Shown: piece by piece, positions 1-8,790 of the stretch
Position numbering within the stretch: position 1 is the first letter of the stretch
How the letters are laid out: each line of letters begins with the position of its first letter
Source: a bacterium
Lineage (GTDB): Bacteria > Cyanobacteriota > Sericytochromatia > S15B-MN24 > VGJW01
Direction of reading: 5' to 3'
DNA: 62,332 nucleotides
Assembly (NCBI GenBank): GCA_021781555.1
Contig: JAJXWQ010000010.1
Location: 1-62,332, forward strand
Translations under genes and position numbers: made by a program
Notes under the pieces: model-generated
What the model was told of the DNA's origin: nothing
The model's database searches: none
The model's input: only the letters and a program-made list of their open reading frames with translations

Positions 1-18
1 AGGGCTCAGAGAGCACCG

Positions 19-1317
19 ATGCAGGCGGATATCGTCATCATCAGCAACGCCCCGGGCGAGCTGGCCGCGTGGGTACGGCCGGTGGTGGGCGAACTGCGCC
101 GCCGCTTGCCGGAGGCACACATCACCGTGGCCCTGGTGCCGTGCCCCTATGCCTCGGGGCACGAGGCCGAGACCCTGGCATCGTGGAATGATCGCCTTGA
201 GGTCTGGCGACCGGGCCAGACCCTGCGCTTCCTGCTCACCGGCCGCACCCCGGAGGATCGATCGGTTTCCCGGCGGGGGGTCATCCTCTTCCTCGGGGGG
301 GACCAGCTCTTCGGCGTGATCATGGCCCGGCGCACCGGCCTTCCGCTGCTGGTCTACACGGAGACGGTCGGACGCTGGCCCTTGGCCGTCGACCGTTTCC
401 TGTTGTCGGACCGGACGCCCTACCTGGCGATGCGGGGCAAGAGCATCGCGCCCGCCAAGCTCGCCCTGGTGGGCAACCTCATGGTGGATTCGGTCCAGAC
501 CCGCCTTTCCCCCGCGGCGACCCGCGAGCGGCTGGGCTTGACCGATCGCCAGCTCGTGCTGGGCCTGCTCCCGGGCTCCAAGCCCTTCAAGGTCTTCTAC
601 GCGACCCCCTTTCTGCTCCGCATCGCCGAACTCCTGCGCCAGGCCGATCCAGGGATCCAGATCATCCTTCACCAGTCGCCCTTCACCCCGCTGGCACAGC
701 TCGAGCGAGCCATCACGACCCCCGCCTTCGCCTTTGCCACCGGGGGCACCACCGGGCGCCTGCAGTTCAAGGACGGGCAGGTCTGGATCATCACGGCCGG
801 GGGCTGTCCGGTGCAGATCGTCCCCCCCGAATACCAGTACGACGCCATGGCCGTCGACGATGTCGCCCTCACGGTCCCTGGAACCAACACCGCCGAGCTC
901 GCGGTGCTGGGCGTTCCGCAGGTGGTCGTGCTGCCGCTCAACAAGCCCGAGGAGATTCCTCTCGAGGGGCTCGTGGGCCGGCTCGGGAGCTTCCCCTTCG
1001 TCGGCAAGTGGATCAAGCGCGCAGCCATCGGCTACCTGGCGCGGCGTGTGGGGCTCGTGGCTCTGCCCAACCGGCGGATGGGCCGCATGGTGACGCCCGA
1101 GCTCGTTGGCGTCCTTTCCCCCGAGGTCGTGGCTGGCGAGGCTGCTGGCCTCCTCTCCGATCCGATGAGGCGCCGCCAGGTCAAGCTGGATCTCTTGCAA
1201 GCCATGGGCTATCCGGGGGCCGCGAGCGCCGTGGTCACGGCCGTCACCGAGGCCCTGTCGGGGCTCTCTTCCGCCGTGCCCGGCGAGGTCGCGCGGCCGA
1301 CTCAAGACGCGAGCTGA
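19..1317 (+). CDS. Lipid-A-disaccharide synthase-related glycosyltransferase
   Basis: The 432-residue protein has the GT-B layout of the LpxB superfamily. The N-terminus (ISNAPGELAAWVRPVVGELR) matches the first nucleotide-sugar-enzyme motif of LpxB-related proteins, and a late GTNTAEL...PLN segment (about residues 288-310) resembles the UDP-sugar binding loop. From memory, this LpxB-related family occurs in Cyanobacteria and Deinococcus-Thermus, often without classical lipid A; its reaction is not settled. The ATG at 19 is preceded by a weak purine-rich stretch (cagagag). The next gene, an ABC exporter, begins within a few bases of the stop, so the two probably form an operon making and exporting an envelope lipid or glycan. 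I am confident of the family, not of the substrate. Confidence 0.85.
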   Translation: MQADIVIISNAPGELAAWVRPVVGELRRRLPEAHITVALVPCPYASGHEAETLASWNDRLEVWRPGQTLRFLLTGRTPEDRSVSRRGVILFLGGDQLFGVIMARRTGLPLLVYTETVGRWPLAVDRFLLSDRTPYLAMRGKSIAPAKLALVGNLMVDSVQTRLSPAATRERLGLTDRQLVLGLLPGSKPFKVFYATPFLLRIAELLRQADPGIQIILHQSPFTPLAQLERAITTPAFAFATGGTTGRLQFKDGQVWIITAGGCPVQIVPPEYQYDAMAVDDVALTVPGTNTAELAVLGVPQVVVLPLNKPEEIPLEGLVGRLGSFPFVGKWIKRAAIGYLARRVGLVALPNRRMGRMVTPELVGVLSPEVVAGEAAGLLSDPMRRRQVKLDLLQAMGYPGAASAVVTAVTEALSGLSSAVPGEVARPTQDAS

Positions 1318-1344
1318 ACCCTGCTCAAGCGCCTATTTCCCTTC

Positions 1345-3012
1345 TTGCGGCCGTATCTGGGCGCTCTGGTCCTCGGGCTGGTGTTTCTCCTTGGCAGCGC
1401 ACTGTCCAGCCTCGGGGCCATCCCGATCGCTCGCCAGTCGGCCTTCGTATTCGCTCAGCTGGCCAAGCGATCGCCCGGAGCATTGCGAGAACTCGATCTG
1501 CTGGCTCTGGCGGGTGTCGCCCTGTACTTCGCCAAGGGCCTGTGCAGCTACCTGCAGAATCTGATCATGGCCCACGTCGGTCTGCGGGTCGTACGCGACA
1601 TCCGTTCGGCCGTCTTCGCCGCGCTCCAGCGCCAGGGGCTGTCGTTCTTCACTCGCTTCCGGCAAGGCGACCTGGCCTCGCGGGCCGTGACCGACGTGAC
1701 GGCGCTTCGCGATGCCATCGTCCTCGGCTACTCCGATCTGCTGCCCAACGTCCTGGTCCTGGTCGGTGCGCTGGCCTACATCGTCTGGGTCAACTGGCAC
1801 CTCGCCCTGCTCACCATGCTCGGCCTCCCGCTGGTCGGGACCGTGCTCACCCAGTTCAGCACGCGGCTGCGACGGTGGTCGCTGGCGATCCAGCGCCAGG
1901 CTGCCGACATCCTGACCACCATGACCGAGAATCTGGCCACCTTGCAGGTCGTCAAGGGCTTTGGCCGCGAGGATTTCGAACAGGCGCGCTTCGATCAGGC
2001 CAATGATCGCCATTTCCTGGCGGCCTTTCGCGGAGCTCAGGTCCAGGCGCTCCAGACCCCCCTGGTTGCCTTTCTCCAGACCTCGGCGATCGCGGGGGTG
2101 CTGTGGGTCGGCGGGTGGGAGATCTTCCACGGGCGGCTGGCCGTCGCCGACCTGCTGGCCTTCGGTGCGGCGGTGGGCGTGAGCATCGATCCCGTCCTGG
2201 CGGTGAGTTCGGCCTGGGGCCGCATCCAGCAGGCCAGCGGGGCACTGGCGCGGGTCTTCGAGATCCTGGACGCTCCGCCGGAAGGCCAGGATGCCCCCGA
2301 CGCCATGGTTCCGGACCATTGCTCTGGGGGGATCGCGATGCGCGGCGTCCGCTTCGCCTATCCGCGGGGCCCCGAGGTCCTGGCGGGAGTCGACCTGGCG
2401 ATCCATGCCGGCCAGATCACGGCGCTCGTGGGGCCGTCGGGCGGCGGCAAGAGTACCCTGATCGGCTTGCTCTTGCGGTTCTACGATCCGACGAGCGGTG
2501 AGATCACGCTCGACGGCGTGGCCCTCGGGCAGCTCAAGGCCGCCTGGCTTCGCCAGCAGGTCGGATTCGTGCCGCAGGATCCGGTTCTGTTCTACGGGAC
2601 GATCGCGGACAACGTGGCCTTCGGCAAGCTGGGGGCGAGCCGCCAGGAGATCGAGGAGGCCTGCCGGGCAGCCTCGGCACACGAGTTCATCGCGGGGCTC
2701 GAGAATGGTTACGAGACCCTCGTGGGCGAGCGGGGTGCGGCACTTTCCGGAGGCCAGCGCCAGCGGCTCGCCATCGCACGGGCCTTGATCCGGGATCCCC
2801 GGGTCCTGTTGCTCGACGAGATCACGTCCGCCCTCGATCCGGAGTCCGAGGCGGCCATCCGCGATTCGCTCCTGGCCCTGCGCCAGGACCGGGCCATCGT
2901 TGCCGTGAGCCACCGCCCGGCGATCGTGGAGGTGGCAGACCAGGTCATCGAGATCACCAATGGCGTCGTGACCCGGGTCGAGCTGCGGCAGCCTGTTGCC
3001 GTCGCGCCCTAG
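1345..3012 (+). CDS. MsbA-type ABC exporter (fused permease and ATPase)
   Basis: This is a 555-residue half-transporter. An N-terminal six-helix membrane domain (about residues 1-300) is followed by an ATPase with Walker A GPSGGGKST (about 363), signature LSGGQRQR (about 467), Walker B VLLLDE (about 489) and a SHR H-loop. It presumably flips a lipid-linked substrate or exports a glycolipid. The start is uncertain: TTG at 1345 is used here, but an in-frame CTG at 1321, right after the previous stop, would give the more typical N-terminus LLKRLFPFLRPYLG. The TAG stop lies inside the CTAG that begins a 108-bp repeat, so any transcript runs directly into that hairpin. Confidence 0.9.
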   Translation: MRPYLGALVLGLVFLLGSALSSLGAIPIARQSAFVFAQLAKRSPGALRELDLLALAGVALYFAKGLCSYLQNLIMAHVGLRVVRDIRSAVFAALQRQGLSFFTRFRQGDLASRAVTDVTALRDAIVLGYSDLLPNVLVLVGALAYIVWVNWHLALLTMLGLPLVGTVLTQFSTRLRRWSLAIQRQAADILTTMTENLATLQVVKGFGREDFEQARFDQANDRHFLAAFRGAQVQALQTPLVAFLQTSAIAGVLWVGGWEIFHGRLAVADLLAFGAAVGVSIDPVLAVSSAWGRIQQASGALARVFEILDAPPEGQDAPDAMVPDHCSGGIAMRGVRFAYPRGPEVLAGVDLAIHAGQITALVGPSGGGKSTLIGLLLRFYDPTSGEITLDGVALGQLKAAWLRQQVGFVPQDPVLFYGTIADNVAFGKLGASRQEIEEACRAASAHEFIAGLENGYETLVGERGAALSGGQRQRLAIARALIRDPRVLLLDEITSALDPESEAAIRDSLLALRQDRAIVAVSHRPAIVEVADQVIEITNGVVTRVELRQPVAVAP

Positions 3013-3116
3013 GCCTTTTGCAGTTTGAACGGGTCCCTCTGCGCGGTCGCTTCGCTGCGCAACCGGGCCCCGTTTGACTCATCGGGCTCGATCCATTCAA
3101 ACCGGGAGCACTCTAG
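3009..3116 (-). repeat. CTAG-bounded 108-bp repeat, copy 1 (full length)
   Basis: Full copy, 108 bp from CTAG (3009) to CTAG (3113-3116), in the orientation opposite to the copies at 9789, 9893 and 16100. Symmetric GTTTGAA arms sit about 10 bp inside each end and the centre holds the imperfect palindrome TGCGCGGTCGCTTCGCTGCG. The left CTAG contains the TAG stop of the ABC exporter. No reading frame is seen in it. Confidence 0.9.
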
Positions 3117-3157
3117 GCGCGCGTTTCTTTCGCGCTGCCGGAGCTGGCCGATCAGGC

Positions 3158-3163
3158 TATCAT
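3158..3163 (+). promoter_or_regulatory. Candidate -10 box for a leaderless GT2 mRNA
   Basis: TATCAT lies 7 bases before the ATG at 3171. A start point 6-7 bases downstream of the -10 would fall on that ATG. The same spacing is seen before pdhA and other genes here. The -35 region (CTGCCG, 17 bp upstream) is weak. Confidence 0.45.
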
Positions 3164-3170
3164 GAAGGGC

Positions 3171-4013
3171 ATGGCCGCTCGGTTCGACGTCGTCATCGTC
3201 TCTTTCAACACGCGCGACCTCCTGCGTGACTGTCTGACGGCGCTGGAGGCAGACCCGGGCGTGCCGTTCCGCGCCATCGTCGTCGACAATGCCTCATCGG
3301 ACGGCTCGGCGGACATGGTTCGCCAGGAGTTTCCCAAAGCTCGCGTCTTGCCGCTCGACCGCAACCTCGGATTTGCCGGGGGCACCAACCGAGGCCTGGC
3401 AGAATCCGATGCCCCTTACATCCTCCTGCTCAACAGCGATACCCGGATGCGCCCCGGGGCGCTGGCCAAAATGGCAGGATGCTTCGAGCAGGATCCCCGA
3501 GCGGGGCTGGTCGCGGCCAGGCTCCTCAACGCCGACGGTTCCTGGCAGCCGTCGTGCGTGCCCGCGCGCTTTCCCTGGTCCTACCAGAGCCCGCAGCGAG
3601 CCGAGCGCCTGCTGTGGGCCAGCGGGGCGGCCCTGGCGATACGCCAGGAGTGTCTCTTGGCGGTCGGCGGCCTTGACGAGGAGTTCTTCTACACGGGGGA
3701 GGACTGCGACTGGGGCTTGCGGGTGCGTCGCGCCGGCTGGCGCGTCGCTTTCTGCCCCGAAGCCGAGGTCGTGCACCTCGGGGCCGCATCGCGTCGGCAC
3801 GTGCCCCGGCAGTGTGCCGAGGGCGTCCATTTTGGCCGGCAGCACTTCTATGCCAAGCACTTCGGGAGCCTGGGGCTGGCCTACGCGCGCCTGCACTCCT
3901 CGGTCGAGCTCACCGGCGTGGCCTTGAAGGGACGTGGCAGCGATCGCCAGTTCGCCCTGGGCCTCCTGCGTCGTACCTGGGCCTACGCGCCGCGGCGCTC
4001 ACCTCGGGCATGA
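3171..4013 (+). CDS. Family 2 glycosyltransferase (rhamnosyltransferase-like)
   Basis: A GT-A fold enzyme of about 280 residues. It has the typical start FDVVIVSFNTRDLL, a nucleotide-binding VDNASSDGS segment, NLGFAGGTNRG and a divalent-metal LLNSDT motif, then a late GEDCDWGLRVRRAGW acceptor-site motif. This pattern is typical of WbbL-like enzymes that add rhamnose or similar sugars to O-antigen or cell-wall glycans. An in-frame ATG at 3162 overlaps the putative -10 box, so 3171 is preferred. The stop overlaps the next gene's start (ATGA at 4010), which implies translational coupling with the CPBP protease. Confidence 0.88.
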   Translation: MAARFDVVIVSFNTRDLLRDCLTALEADPGVPFRAIVVDNASSDGSADMVRQEFPKARVLPLDRNLGFAGGTNRGLAESDAPYILLLNSDTRMRPGALAKMAGCFEQDPRAGLVAARLLNADGSWQPSCVPARFPWSYQSPQRAERLLWASGAALAIRQECLLAVGGLDEEFFYTGEDCDWGLRVRRAGWRVAFCPEAEVVHLGAASRRHVPRQCAEGVHFGRQHFYAKHFGSLGLAYARLHSSVELTGVALKGRGSDRQFALGLLRRTWAYAPRRSPRA

Positions 4014-4852
4014 GCGAGAGTCCGGCTGTCGCATCAGCGGAACCGGCCGGGCCGCAGGTAGCCGGCCGGGTGCGCCTGCTCCAGTATTTCGGGCTGGTCG
4101 TGCTCTCGTTGGCCGTCTGGGTGGCCTTGCTGCTTGCGGCCTTCGGCAAGGGCCCGGCGGTCCTGCTCCACGCCGGGCGGCTTCCAGGGACCGCGATCGT
4201 ACTGTACGGCACGGGCCTTTACGTCATTCTCCTGGGAGCCGCCGCATGGGTGTGGACCCGGGACGGCGGGCGGATACCCTTCGTTTTTTCCGGCCCAAAG
4301 CTCTTCGAGGGCCTCGCGGTCGGAGGCGTGAGCCTGGCGGTGCTCCTCGGCGTCCAGGCGGCCCTCGGTTGGATCTCGATGCGGACCGGAACCCGACTGG
4401 CGCCGGTCGAGGTGCTGTCGGCGGCCGCCGTGGCCATGGCCTTTGCGGTTTCGGAGGAGATCCTGTTTCGGGGGTTCATCCTGGGTCTGCTGGCGCGAGA
4501 TTTGCCTCCCGGGGCGGCCATCGTCGCGAGCGCGGCGATCTTCGCGCTCGCCCACTTCCTTCACCCCCTCGACCTTCGCTCCGTGGCGTTGCCGTTCATC
4601 GGCCTGCTCTGCGCCGGAGCTGTCCTGGCCTCGATGCGTCTGCGGTCCCGCTCGCTCTGGCCAGGGGTAGGCCTGCACGCCTCCTGGGTCTGGTACATCA
4701 CGGTCACGGGCCAGACTCGCCTGCTGGCCTTGCACGCGCCGGCCTGGACCCAGGCCGGGAGTCTGGCGGCCAATCCGCTGGCCCTGGCGGCGCTCGGGCT
4801 GATCTACCTGTGGTTCCGGAGACGCTATCCGGCGCGGTCCTCTTCCGCCTGA
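4010..4852 (+). CDS. CPBP-family intramembrane metalloprotease
   Basis: The 280-residue protein has about eight hydrophobic segments. It carries the diagnostic motifs of the CPBP/Abi (type II CAAX prenyl endopeptidase) family: EEILFRG (near residue 149), a downstream FALAHF histidine motif, and a third hydrophilic motif near GVGLHASW with the second histidine. Bacterial members cleave membrane substrates or act in bacteriocin immunity or protein processing; the substrate here is unknown. The ATG at 4010 overlaps the previous TGA. Its last 28 bases overlap the tail of the convergent XRE gene. Confidence 0.88.
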   Translation: MSESPAVASAEPAGPQVAGRVRLLQYFGLVVLSLAVWVALLLAAFGKGPAVLLHAGRLPGTAIVLYGTGLYVILLGAAAWVWTRDGGRIPFVFSGPKLFEGLAVGGVSLAVLLGVQAALGWISMRTGTRLAPVEVLSAAAVAMAFAVSEEILFRGFILGLLARDLPPGAAIVASAAIFALAHFLHPLDLRSVALPFIGLLCAGAVLASMRLRSRSLWPGVGLHASWVWYITVTGQTRLLALHAPAWTQAGSLAANPLALAALGLIYLWFRRRYPARSSSA

Positions 4853-5340
4853 TCTCGACAACCTTGTGGAGCGCAGAGCTCGAGGAAGATATCCTCCAGA
4901 TCGCGCAGGATGCGCCGGCGGGACGTGCGGTCCCGGTACCAGAACTGCCCGTCCTTCCGCGGATCGATCTCACCCCAGTCGATGCGCGAGACCCGGCGGA
5001 GAATTTCAAGCTCCCCTTCTGTCGGGCTCTGGGTGATGTCATCCGGCACGAGGAACTCCTCAGCGGAGTTCCACACCGACCGCTTGCTCCCGTCCATGAC
5101 CGCGAGCAGATCGTCCCGGATCAGCCCCAGACCCGCAGCCAGTGCGTCGATCTTGTCGATCGTCGGCCGCGGTGGGCGACCGGTGTTCGGGTTGACTCCG
5201 GCCTCGAGCTTGGCGATGTAGGATGCGGATAGCGCGAAGCCGGCCCGCCTGGCCCGAACCGAAACGGCATCTCTCGAGAAGCCCAGCTCGTGACGCCGTC
5301 GCGTGATGAATTCGCCAAGGTCTTCGGGCGTGCTACTCAA
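4825..5340 (-). CDS. XRE-family helix-turn-helix regulator (paralogue A)
   Basis: A 171-residue protein. Residues about 8-85 form an XRE/Cro-type HTH: FITRRRHELGFSRDAVS, then SASYIAKLEAGVNP with the recognition helix. The C-terminal part (about 105-160) is not a domain I can name, but it resembles the same region of the XRE gene at 23730: an ELEILRR stretch, then RRRILRDLEDIFLEL against RRWIFFNLENFVHTV. It is convergent with and overlaps the CPBP protease. The upstream region holds an unusual AT-rich island with an inverted repeat that could be its operator, and a 108-bp-family repeat beyond that. DNA binding is confident; target and effector are unknown. Confidence 0.85.
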   Translation of the reverse strand: MSSTPEDLGEFITRRRHELGFSRDAVSVRARRAGFALSASYIAKLEAGVNPNTGRPPRPTIDKIDALAAGLGLIRDDLLAVMDGSKRSVWNSAEEFLVPDDITQSPTEGELEILRRVSRIDWGEIDPRKDGQFWYRDRTSRRRILRDLEDIFLELCAPQGCRDQAEEDRAG

Positions 5341-5410
5341 GATGCGTTGAGTCTCTATTCGAAGCGTGAGGAACGGTCCCGCAAGGGACCCTTATATGTT
5401 AAATTATCCC

Positions 5411-5446
5411 CAATACACTTCGGTAAAAATCTCACGCACTGTATTG
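5411..5446. promoter_or_regulatory. Inverted repeat, possible XRE operator
   Basis: CAATACA (5411-5417) and TGTATTG (5440-5446) form a perfect 7-bp inverted repeat with a 22-bp spacer, about 70-105 bp upstream of the minus-strand XRE start. The position and symmetry suit a dimeric repressor site. This is inference from layout only. Confidence 0.4.
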
Positions 5447-5482
5447 CAACGAGTTATGCGGGTTTTTCAGGGCAGCTCGCTT

Positions 5483-5568
5483 TTAGACCTTTTGCAGTTT
5501 GAACGGGTTCTACTGCGCGGTCGCTTCGCTGCGCAACCGAGCCGCGTTTGACTCCCGCGGACCGATCC
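5483..5568 (-). repeat. Dispersed repeat, copy 2 (diverged)
   Basis: Begins TTAG (fits YTAR) followed by the conserved right end, cagtttgaacgg, and the central palindrome, then drifts after gtttgactc. It has no recognisable far-end CTAG. It lies between the XRE gene and dnaX. Confidence 0.8.
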
Positions 5569-5612
5569 TTTTCCACGCGAAAGCGCAAATGGCAAGCCGT
5601 CGGGCCCCATGA

Positions 5613-5642
5613 TTGCCTGTAGTCCCCGGGCGCTGCTATGAT
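5613..5642 (+). promoter_or_regulatory. dnaX promoter
   Basis: TTGCCT (5613-5618), an 18-bp spacer, and TATGAT (5637-5642) preceded by TGC, giving an extended -10. The dnaX ATG follows the box by 11 bases, so the leader would be only a few nucleotides. Confidence 0.6.
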
Positions 5643-5653
5643 GCCTGCGCCGC

Positions 5654-7678
5654 ATGTCGAGCTACGAAGCGCTTTACCGGAAGTACCGGCCCCAGACCTT
5701 CCGCGATCTCGCGGGTCAGGATCCTGTGGCCAGCACACTCCGCAACGAGGTTCGCAGCGGCCATCTCGGGCACGCATATCTCTTCACGGGGCCACGCGGC
5801 ACCGGCAAGACGACGACCGCTCGCCTGCTCGCCAAGGCCCTGAACTGTGTCCGAGGCCCCACCCCGGACCCCTGCGACGCTCCGGTGAATGGCACCAGGA
5901 GCGCAGATCCGACGGATGAGTGTCTTCAGTGCCAGGCGATCCGACTCGGGAGCCACATCGATGTGGTCGAGGTCGACGCGGCATCCAATCGCGGGATCGA
6001 TGACATCCGCAGCCTGCAGGAGCGGGTCCGACTGGCTCCGGTCCAGGGGCGCTACAAGGTCTTCATCATCGACGAAGTCCACATGCTCTCGCCCCAGGCG
6101 TGGAACGCGCTTCTGAAGACCCTCGAGGAGCCCCCGCCCGGCTGCGTTTTCATCATGGCCACGACCGAGGTCGACAAGGTCCTCCCCACGGTGCTTTCGC
6201 GGTGCCAGCGTTTCGATTTTCAGCGCATCGCGCACCCCCGCCTGGTGGAACGCCTGGTACAGGTCGCCCGGGCCGAGGACCTGGATGTCGAACCCGCTGC
6301 GCTCGAGCTCCTCGCCCGGCGGGCCGACGGTGGCCTGAGGGACGCGCTGTCCCTGCTGGATCAGGTCGCGGCTGGGCTCCGGGGCACATCCCCCGAGAGC
6401 GTCACGACGATCACCGCGGCCCTGGTGACCGAGTCCCTGGGCCTCATCCCCGCCGACGCGGTTGCAGCCATCGGTGACGCGCTTGCGGCCAGGGACGCAG
6501 CGTCGGCCATCGTGGGCTGTAACGAGCTGCTGGCCGCCGGTCACGACCATCGCGCCATCTTGCGGGAGCTGCTGGGCTGGGTGCGCAACGTCATGCTCTT
6601 GCAGCTCGCACCGGACCGCGCAGATGCACTCGAGATCCCGCCGGGCCAGCGCGAGCGCATCCAGCGCCAGGTGACGACCTTTTCCCACGCGGAGCTCCTC
6701 TTTGCCCTGGAGATCCTTCGCCAGACGGACCAGGCTCTTAAGAACTCGGCCCAGCCCACGATCTGGCTCGAGATGGGAATCCTGCAGCTCTGCGATCGAG
6801 CCGAGCTCCCGAGTCTGGTGGAGCTCGCCGGCCGGGTGGCCGCCCTGGAGGCGCGCCTTGGGGGACAAGCCGGGCCGTCCATGCCAGGGCCCACCGGTGC
6901 TCTGCTGCCTACCTTGGCCCCGGTCCGATCGCCGGTCGATGCCCATCTTGTCGCAGGCGCGCCGGGTCCGTCAGCCGCGCTGCCCCCAGCTTCTCCCCCA
7001 GAACCGCCGCTCCCCCGGGCGCCTGTTTCCCCGCCGCGGACCCCTGCCAGCGCGGATCCCTTTCCAGGCCCTGCCACGGCAGCGACGGCGGACGACCCGG
7101 TTTTTGCCGCTCCGGCAGCGACCGGCCGGGATGCGCTGACGGCCTTCCGGGAAGCCACGCGATCGTTGCCCGTCTCCAAGTTGAAGAACCTGGATCAGTT
7201 TCTTCTCGACGCAACGATGGCCCGCCCTGGCATCCTGGTGGTGTACCTGAAGAACGACAAGCTCTTCAAGGAGGGAAGCGACGGCTACAAGGCCTTGCTG
7301 CCGCTCGTGCACCAGCGCTTTGGCGAGGGTACTCGCCTCGAGATCCACACGGACCCTCCGGGAGATCGCGGCGGCGCTGCGCGCCTGTCGTCGCCGCCGT
7401 CCCCCCCGTCAGGCCCCTTGACCCGGGTGGCGGAGCCACCTGAGCCTGCCCCCGGCGGACCGGTCCCTGCTCCTGCCCCGATCGCCCCGGCAACGGCCGC
7501 TTCCGATCCGGCGCCCGCGGCGTCGGGAGATCCTCCGAACGTGCCGCCCCCCCGTGACCCGCAGCCCATGCCAACCCCTGAATCCGATCCCTCCGTTCCT
7601 GTTCCCAGAGGCTCGGCCACGGGGGATGCCGTGGCGCTCGCCAGTGAGCTCTTGCTGGGCAAGGTCATCGAAGGGTAG
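5654..7678 (+). CDS. dnaX: DNA polymerase III subunits gamma and tau
   Basis: The clamp-loader ATPase of the replicative polymerase, 674 residues. N-terminal AAA+ module: YRKYRPQTF, Walker A GPRGTGKT (46-53), zinc-module cysteines at 65, 74, 90 and 93, Walker B IIDEVH (138-143) and the SNRGIDDIR segment. The spacing between the second and third cysteine is longer than usual. Clamp-loader domain III extends to about residue 380. A long Pro/Ala-rich linker is interrupted by a folded segment (about 490-570, FREATRSLPVSKLKNL) that could be the tau part contacting the polymerase. The polymerase gene dnaE is in the same window at 50.3 kb. The stop overlaps the mltG start (TAGTG). Confidence 0.96.
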   Translation: MSSYEALYRKYRPQTFRDLAGQDPVASTLRNEVRSGHLGHAYLFTGPRGTGKTTTARLLAKALNCVRGPTPDPCDAPVNGTRSADPTDECLQCQAIRLGSHIDVVEVDAASNRGIDDIRSLQERVRLAPVQGRYKVFIIDEVHMLSPQAWNALLKTLEEPPPGCVFIMATTEVDKVLPTVLSRCQRFDFQRIAHPRLVERLVQVARAEDLDVEPAALELLARRADGGLRDALSLLDQVAAGLRGTSPESVTTITAALVTESLGLIPADAVAAIGDALAARDAASAIVGCNELLAAGHDHRAILRELLGWVRNVMLLQLAPDRADALEIPPGQRERIQRQVTTFSHAELLFALEILRQTDQALKNSAQPTIWLEMGILQLCDRAELPSLVELAGRVAALEARLGGQAGPSMPGPTGALLPTLAPVRSPVDAHLVAGAPGPSAALPPASPPEPPLPRAPVSPPRTPASADPFPGPATAATADDPVFAAPAATGRDALTAFREATRSLPVSKLKNLDQFLLDATMARPGILVVYLKNDKLFKEGSDGYKALLPLVHQRFGEGTRLEIHTDPPGDRGGAARLSSPPSPPSGPLTRVAEPPEPAPGGPVPAPAPIAPATAASDPAPAASGDPPNVPPPRDPQPMPTPESDPSVPVPRGSATGDAVALASELLLGKVIEG

Positions 7679-8703
7679 TGGCCAGGGAGAAGCGGCGCCG
7701 AGCGACCAGAACCTGGATCCTGGCCCTGGCCCTGGCCACTGGCGGCGGGATCGGCCTGGCCTGGATGGTTTCGGTTCTTGGACCCGCCCGCCCGGGGGAT
7801 CGCGCCAGTGTCATGTTCGAGGTCCGGCCCGGGGACGGCCTGGCTGCGATCTCGGCTCGTCTCGCCAGGTCGGGCCTTTTGCGGAGCCCCCTGGTCTTCC
7901 ATGCGGTAGCTCGGCTCCTGGCGGAACCCGTCCGGGCGGGCCTTTATGACCTCAGGCAGTCCATGAACGCACTCCAGGTCCTGGCAGCGCTGCACCAGGA
8001 GCCTTCGGCCCAGCGTCTGACCATTCCCGAGGGTTACTCCATCGAGCAGATCGCCGCCCTGACCGCACGTCTGGGCATCTCGCCCGCAACCGACTTCGAG
8101 CAGGCCGCCGCCTCGCCTGCTCCTTACCTGCAGCGCTTCCCCTGGCTGGCGATCTTGCCCAAGAAAGCCTCGCTCGAGGGTTTCCTGTTTCCCGATACCT
8201 ACTTCCTGCCCGACCACAAGATCCCGGCCCGGCTCCTCGTCACGATGATGCTGGCGCGGTTCGGCCAGGTCGTCTGGCCAAAGCTGGAATCCCGCTCCAA
8301 GCCGCTGGCACCCTTTCAGACCGTGACGCTCGCGTCGATCGTCGAGCGCGAGGCCAGGCGGGAGAGCGAACGCCCCATCATCGCCGGAGTGTTTCTGTCT
8401 CGCCTTCGCCGCGGCATGCCGTTGGGCTCGGATCCGACCGTTGAATATGCCCTCGGGCTCCACGAGGATCCCGCGCACCCCTTGACGCTTGCGGACGTCC
8501 GGGTCGCCTCGCCGTACAACACGTATCGCTACCGCGGGCTCCCGCCGGGCCCGATCGCCAACCCGGGTATGGCCTGCATCGAGGCCACCCTGCATCCGGC
8601 AAAGACGCCGTATCTTTACTTCGTGGCCCGGGGCGACGGGACCCACGAGTTCAGCCGCACCTACCGCCAGCAACTGGCGGCAGAGCGAAGATACCAGCCC
8701 TAG
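7678..8703 (+). CDS. mltG: Endolytic murein transglycosylase MltG
   Basis: A 341-residue single-pass inner-membrane enzyme that cuts nascent glycan strands and sets their length. One N-terminal helix (about residues 13-31) is followed by a LysM-like segment (VRPGDGLAAISARLARSG) and the YceG catalytic domain. The catalytic glutamate is in ASIVERE (about 222), followed by LGSDPTVEYALG, SPYNTYRYRGLPPGPI and the late TPYLYFVARGDGTHEFS motif. The GTG start overlaps the dnaX stop, implying co-translation. The stop codon lies in CTAG and is followed 4 bases later by a truncated repeat copy. Confidence 0.95.
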   Translation: MAREKRRRATRTWILALALATGGGIGLAWMVSVLGPARPGDRASVMFEVRPGDGLAAISARLARSGLLRSPLVFHAVARLLAEPVRAGLYDLRQSMNALQVLAALHQEPSAQRLTIPEGYSIEQIAALTARLGISPATDFEQAAASPAPYLQRFPWLAILPKKASLEGFLFPDTYFLPDHKIPARLLVTMMLARFGQVVWPKLESRSKPLAPFQTVTLASIVEREARRESERPIIAGVFLSRLRRGMPLGSDPTVEYALGLHEDPAHPLTLADVRVASPYNTYRYRGLPPGPIANPGMACIEATLHPAKTPYLYFVARGDGTHEFSRTYRQQLAAERRYQP

Positions 8704-8707
8704 CACG

Positions 8708-8755
8708 CTTTCGCTGCGCAGCGCAGCGACCGCGCAGAGGGACCCGTTCACACTG
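8708..8755 (+). repeat. Dispersed repeat, copy 3 (truncated)
   Basis: Only the central palindrome and right arm remain (gcgcagcgcagcgaccgcgc, then gacccgttcacactg). It starts just after the CTAG that holds the mltG stop codon. The palindrome centre reads GCGCAG instead of GCGAAG. Confidence 0.8.
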
Positions 8756-8777
8756 CGGCAGCTGCGGACCGCTCGGA

Positions 8778-8783
8778 TATACT
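8778..8783 (+). promoter_or_regulatory. Candidate -10 box for a leaderless pdhA mRNA
   Basis: TATACT ends 7 bases before the ATG at 8791, so transcription would begin at or next to the start codon. There is no Shine-Dalgarno sequence in this gap. Confidence 0.55.
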
Positions 8784-8790
8784 GGCAGGC

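Larger units (their letters stand above)
5341..5653. other. Intergenic region with AT-rich island, inverted repeat and repeat copy
   Basis: This 313-bp gap between the divergent XRE gene and dnaX has three parts. From 5390 to 5470 the DNA is strikingly AT-rich for this window. From 5483 a diverged copy of the dispersed repeat follows. The last 40 bp carry the dnaX promoter. No credible coding frame is seen. Confidence 0.7.
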
